Shown in pieces: positions 60,945-64,000 of a stretch of 64,000 nucleotides of DNA. A program made the position numbers and the translations under genes. The stretch comes from an uncultured Oscillospiraceae bacterium. Lineage in GTDB: Bacteria; Bacillota; Clostridia; Oscillospirales; Oscillospiraceae. Below the pieces are notes generated by a model. That model did not search any database. It worked only from the letters and a program-made list of their open reading frames with translations, and was not told the DNA's origin. Where the stretch lies: assembly GCA_934660965.1 (NCBI GenBank), contig CAKUIM010000001.1, positions 95,044 to 159,043 of the forward strand, read 5' to 3'. Positions within the stretch are counted from its first letter, which is position 1; every line of letters starts with the position of its first letter.

Positions 60945-62306
60945 TTGCCCGCCGACGACCCATTATTGCCGAAACTGCTGATTCTGATCGTACTTATTCT
61001 GATCAACGCCTTTTTCGCAGCGGCAGAAATCGCCGTCATCTCCCTGTCCGAAACCAAACTGAAGAAGCAAGCCGAGGACGGCGACAAAAAGGCCAAAAAG
61101 CTCCTGGCCCTGACCCAGGCGCCGGACAATTTCCTGTCTGCCATCCAGATTGCCATCACCCTGGCCGGCTTCCTCTCCTCCGCCTTCGCCGCCGACAGCT
61201 TTTCCGATATGCTGGTGCGCTGGCTCATCGAGGATAAGGGCTTCACCGCCATTCCCGCCGGGACGCTGAACACCATCATGGTGGTGCTCATCACCATCGT
61301 GCTCTCCTACTTCAGCCTGGTGCTGGGCGAGCTTGTCCCAAAACGCATCGCCATGAAAAAGACCGAAAAGGTCGCCCGCTTCACCGTGGGCGCCGTCACC
61401 GCCGTGGCCACCATATTCCGCCCGGTGATCTGGCTTTTGTCCAAGTCCACCAACGGCGTGCTGCGCCTGCTCCACATCGACCCCAAGGCCGATGAGGAAA
61501 ACGTCAGTGAGGATGAAATCCGTATGATGGTGGATTTGGGCGAGGAACGGGGCGCCATCGAATCCTCTGAGAAGGAGCTCATTGAAAATATCTTCGAATT
61601 CAACAATACCACCGCCGAGGACGTGATGATCCACCGCACCGACATGGTCATGGTCTGGGTAAGCGACACCCGGGACGACATTCTCGCCTCCATCCGGGAG
61701 TCCGGTCTGTCCCGCTTCCCCGTCTACGAGGAGGACGCAGACGACATCATCGGCATTCTCAACACCCGGGACTACCTGCTCAACGCCCAGCAGAGCCATC
61801 CCAAGGCCCTGCGGGAGCTGCTGCGCCCGGCCTACTTTGTACCCGAATCGGTGCGCACCGACGTACTCTTCCGGGACATGCAAAGCAAAAAGGTTCACAT
61901 GGCCATTGTGGTGGACGAGTACGGCGGCACCTCCGGCCTTGTCACCATGGAGGACCTGCTGGAGGAAATCGTGGGCAACATCTACGACGAGTTTGACCCC
62001 CAGGAGGAAAAGGACATCGAAAAGCTGGGCGACAACCTCTGGCGCATCTCCGGCTCCTGCGAGCTGGGCGCGGTGGCCCAGGCCCTGGACCTCGAGATTC
62101 CCGAAAGCGAGGAATATGACACCCTGGGCGGGCTGATCTTCGCCCAGCTGTCCGTCATCCCCGAGGACGGCAGCCAGTGGGAGGTGGACGCCTGCGGCCT
62201 GCACATCCAGGTGCAGAGCTTTACCGACCGCCGGGTGGAATGGGCCCTGGTGTCCAAGCTGGAACCGAAAAAAGACGAGAGCGAGGAGGCCTCCAACGCC
62301 GACTGA
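60945..62306 (+). CDS. hemolysin/CorC family protein (CNNM transmembrane, CBS pair, CorC_HlyC)
   Basis: A membrane protein of the CNNM/CorC family linked to magnesium or cobalt efflux. The 453 residues begin with a DUF21/CNNM domain of 3-4 membrane segments (LLILIVLILINAFFAAAEIA; VLGELVPKRIAMKKTEKVA), then a CBS pair (MIHRTDMVMVWVSDT; SRFPVYEEDADDIIGILNTRD), VVDEYGGTSGLVTMEDLLEE and a C-terminal CorC_HlyC domain. The TTG at 60945 is 8 nt from TAGGAGGT and fits the family start; an upstream ATG frame lacks a ribosome site. Confidence 0.92.
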   Translation: MPADDPLLPKLLILIVLILINAFFAAAEIAVISLSETKLKKQAEDGDKKAKKLLALTQAPDNFLSAIQIAITLAGFLSSAFAADSFSDMLVRWLIEDKGFTAIPAGTLNTIMVVLITIVLSYFSLVLGELVPKRIAMKKTEKVARFTVGAVTAVATIFRPVIWLLSKSTNGVLRLLHIDPKADEENVSEDEIRMMVDLGEERGAIESSEKELIENIFEFNNTTAEDVMIHRTDMVMVWVSDTRDDILASIRESGLSRFPVYEEDADDIIGILNTRDYLLNAQQSHPKALRELLRPAYFVPESVRTDVLFRDMQSKKVHMAIVVDEYGGTSGLVTMEDLLEEIVGNIYDEFDPQEEKDIEKLGDNLWRISGSCELGAVAQALDLEIPESEEYDTLGGLIFAQLSVIPEDGSQWEVDACGLHIQVQSFTDRRVEWALVSKLEPKKDESEEASNAD

Positions 62307-62336
62307 CCCTGCGCCCCCGTCATCCCGCAAAGAAGC

Positions 62337-62366
62337 GCCGCGGGGCCGAATTGGCCCCGCGGCTTT
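62337..62366 (+). terminator. intrinsic terminator after the CorC/HlyC-type gene
   Basis: A perfect 11-bp stem GCCGCGGGGCC with a 5-nt loop (62337-62363) is followed by TTTCT. Confidence 0.8.
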
Positions 62367-62402
62367 CTGCATTCTCCCATCCGCGGCGGAAAAACATTGC
62401 TG

Positions 62403-62431
62403 TTGTCAAATGCCCGGGAACATAGTATGAT
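62403..62431 (+). promoter_or_regulatory. sigma-A-type promoter of pyk
   Basis: TTGTCA (62403-62408), a 17-bp spacer and TATGAT (62426-62431) lie about 75 bp upstream of the start codon. Confidence 0.75.
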
Positions 62432-62504
62432 AGAGTCGAATGATTATATATTATAAATTCAAAACCGGCTTTATCAGCATAGAGCCGGCCCGGGAGGAAA
62501 TCCT

Positions 62505-63923
62505 ATGAGAAAAACAAAGATTATCTGCACCCTGGGCCCCGCCTCCAGCGACTCCGCAACCCTCGAACAGCTGCTGCGCGCCGGCATGGACGGCGCCCGC
62601 TTCAACTTCTCTCATGGCACCCACGAGACCCATCTGGCCCTGCTCACCCGCCTCAAGCATGTGCGGGACAGCCTGGGCCTTGCCTGCGCCACCATTCTGG
62701 ACACCAAGGGCCCGGAAATCCGCATCTGCACCTTTGTCTCCGACAGCGTGACCCTTGCCCAGGGCGCGCCCTTCACTCTCACCACCCGGGACGTCCCGGG
62801 GGACGAAACGCAGGTGTCCGTCACCTATGAAAACCTCCACCATGAGCTCTCCCCCGGCTGCCGCGTCCTCATCGACGACGGCCTTGTGGAGCTGCGGGTG
62901 GATGAAATTTCCGGGCAGGACATCCACTGCACCGTCGTCACCGGCGGCGCACTCTCCAATCACAAGAGCATCAACATTCCGGACGTGTCCATCGCCCTGC
63001 CCTCCCTCACCGACCGGGACCGGGACGACCTGCGCTTTGCCGTAGAGCATGACTTTGACTATGTGGCCGCCTCCTTTGTGCGCCGGGCGGACGATGTGGT
63101 GCAGGTGCGCGCCGCCCTGCGGGAGTACGGCGGGGCGGACATCGGCATCATCGCCAAGATCGAAAACCGGGAGGGCGTGAACAACCTCGACGAAATCATC
63201 GCCGCCGCCGACGGCATTATGGTGGCCCGGGGCGACCTGGGGGTGGAGATTCCCGCCTGGGAGGTGCCTGTGCTGCAAAAGCGGATGATTAAGGCCGCCG
63301 TCCACGCCGGCAAGCACGTCATCACCGCCACCCAGATGCTCGACTCCATGATCCGCAACCCCCGGCCCACCCGGGCGGAGGTATCCGACGTGGCCAACGC
63401 CGTGTTTGACGGCAGCAGCTGCGTCATGCTCTCCGGCGAGACCGCCTCGGGCAAGTACCCGGTGGAGGCTCTGCGCACCATGGCCGAGGTGGCCCAGGCC
63501 GCGGAGCAGGCCACCGACTACTGGAAGCGCTTCCGGGCCATCCCGCTGGAGCTGACGTCCTCCATCACCGACGCCATCAGCCACACCAGCTGCCTGACCG
63601 CCATGGACCTGGGGGCCGCCGCCATCCTCACCCCCACCCAGGCGGGCTACACCGCCCGGATGATCTCCCGCTTCCGCCCCGGCTGCCCGGTGATTGCCAT
63701 GACCACCGAGGAGCGTGTGCGCCGGCAGCTGGCCATCGTCTGGGGGGTGACGCCGTGCCTGACGGGAACGGTGGACTCCACCGACCGCATCTTCTCCCTG
63801 TGCGTGAACACCGCCAAGAAGGAGGGCCTTGTCAAGGCCGGGGACACGGTAGTCATCACCGCAGGCGTCCCCATCGGCAAGAGCGGCTCCACCAACCTTA
63901 TCCGGGCGCAGGTGGTAAGTTAA
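62505..63923 (+). CDS. pyk: pyruvate kinase
   Basis: Pyruvate kinase converts phosphoenolpyruvate and ADP to pyruvate and ATP. The 472 residues start [17 protein letters not shown], and show the substrate segments [52 protein letters not shown] and [19 protein letters not shown], followed by the C-terminal effector-type domain. There is no extra phosphohistidine domain, unlike the ~585-residue Bacillus form. GGGAGGA precedes the ATG. Confidence 0.96.
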   Translation: MRKTKIICTLGPASSDSATLEQLLRAGMDGARFNFSHGTHETHLALLTRLKHVRDSLGLACATILDTKGPEIRICTFVSDSVTLAQGAPFTLTTRDVPGDETQVSVTYENLHHELSPGCRVLIDDGLVELRVDEISGQDIHCTVVTGGALSNHKSINIPDVSIALPSLTDRDRDDLRFAVEHDFDYVAASFVRRADDVVQVRAALREYGGADIGIIAKIENREGVNNLDEIIAAADGIMVARGDLGVEIPAWEVPVLQKRMIKAAVHAGKHVITATQMLDSMIRNPRPTRAEVSDVANAVFDGSSCVMLSGETASGKYPVEALRTMAEVAQAAEQATDYWKRFRAIPLELTSSITDAISHTSCLTAMDLGAAAILTPTQAGYTARMISRFRPGCPVIAMTTEERVRRQLAIVWGVTPCLTGTVDSTDRIFSLCVNTAKKEGLVKAGDTVVITAGVPIGKSGSTNLIRAQVVS

Positions 63924-63980
63924 GCCGCACCCGCGGCGTTGACGCCGGCCCCACTTTCTTCTCAAAGGACATCTTTCACC

Positions 63981-64000
63981 ATGAACATCTTCGATATTAT
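63981..64000 (+). CDS. start of a gene cut by the window edge, possibly L-serine dehydratase beta subunit
   Basis: Only an ATG and five or six further codons (MNIFDI...) are visible, preceded by AAAGGAC. This is the usual opening of the iron-sulfur L-serine dehydratase beta subunit (sdaAB), but so few residues cannot prove it. Confidence 0.3.

Overview
The window looks like a chromosomal segment of a GC-rich, endospore-forming, butyrate-type Clostridium relative, most likely Oscillospirales (Flavonifractor, Lawsonibacter or Intestinimonas-like). That placement is inference. It rests on the high GC content, GGAGG-type ribosome sites, sporulation genes (spoVFA/spoVFB, yqfC, yqfD, ylbJ), a crt-hbd-bcd-etfB-etfA operon and Firmicutes-style gene order. 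No rRNA, tRNA, CRISPR array, transposase or prophage is visible. Almost every base belongs to housekeeping genes.

Layout. 1-2.5 kb: the 3' part of alaS and a HIT-family gene on the + strand. 2.5-7.7 kb: a BMP-type nucleoside ABC importer (two permeases, double ATPase, lipoprotein) on the - strand, divergent from udk-tdk (7.9-9.1 kb); together they form an uptake and salvage module. 9.2-10.6 kb: dipicolinate synthase spoVFA-spoVFB. 10.8-16.8 kb: a membrane-anchored HTH protein and the dgt-yigZ-dnaG-rpoD macromolecular synthesis cluster. 16.9-20.5 kb: an MFS transporter, hflX, a flavin reductase-like gene and rpmE. 20.6-28.5 kb: gluQ-addB-addA. 28.6-40.5 kb: a division and cell wall (dcw) cluster mraZ-rsmH-ftsL-pbp-(murE remnant)-mraY-ftsW-murG-murA-ftsQ-ftsZ. 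40.8-42.8 kb: ptsH, rsmD, coaD and a coiled-coil gene. 43.1-50.3 kb: yqfC-yqfD-phoH-ybeY-era-recO-mutS2. 50.4-55.3 kb: DUF2804, ylbJ, a Cys-rich small gene with a membrane ferredoxin, a tandem P-loop ATPase and a small unknown gene. 55.6-60.4 kb: the butyryl-CoA operon. 60.9-64 kb: a CorC/HlyC-type gene, pyk and the first codons of a probable sdaAB.

The most unusual signal is a repeated architecture at the 3' ends of three unrelated genes (alaS, the HIT gene, mutS2). In each, the gene tail is present twice as a direct repeat, and the two copies are separated by 86-137 bp made largely of short perfect palindromes, often with 3-nt loops. Other points of interest are a 182-residue MurE-like fragment without a P-loop at the murE position of the dcw cluster, four 10-bp-spaced boxes downstream of the mraZ promoter that look like a MraZ operator, two Rex-like operators flanking the butyrate promoter, and a GNRA-looped hairpin between hbd and bcd.

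Coordinates of reading frames are firm. Starts were chosen by ribosome-binding-site spacing and family length. Promoters, operators and terminators were read by eye.
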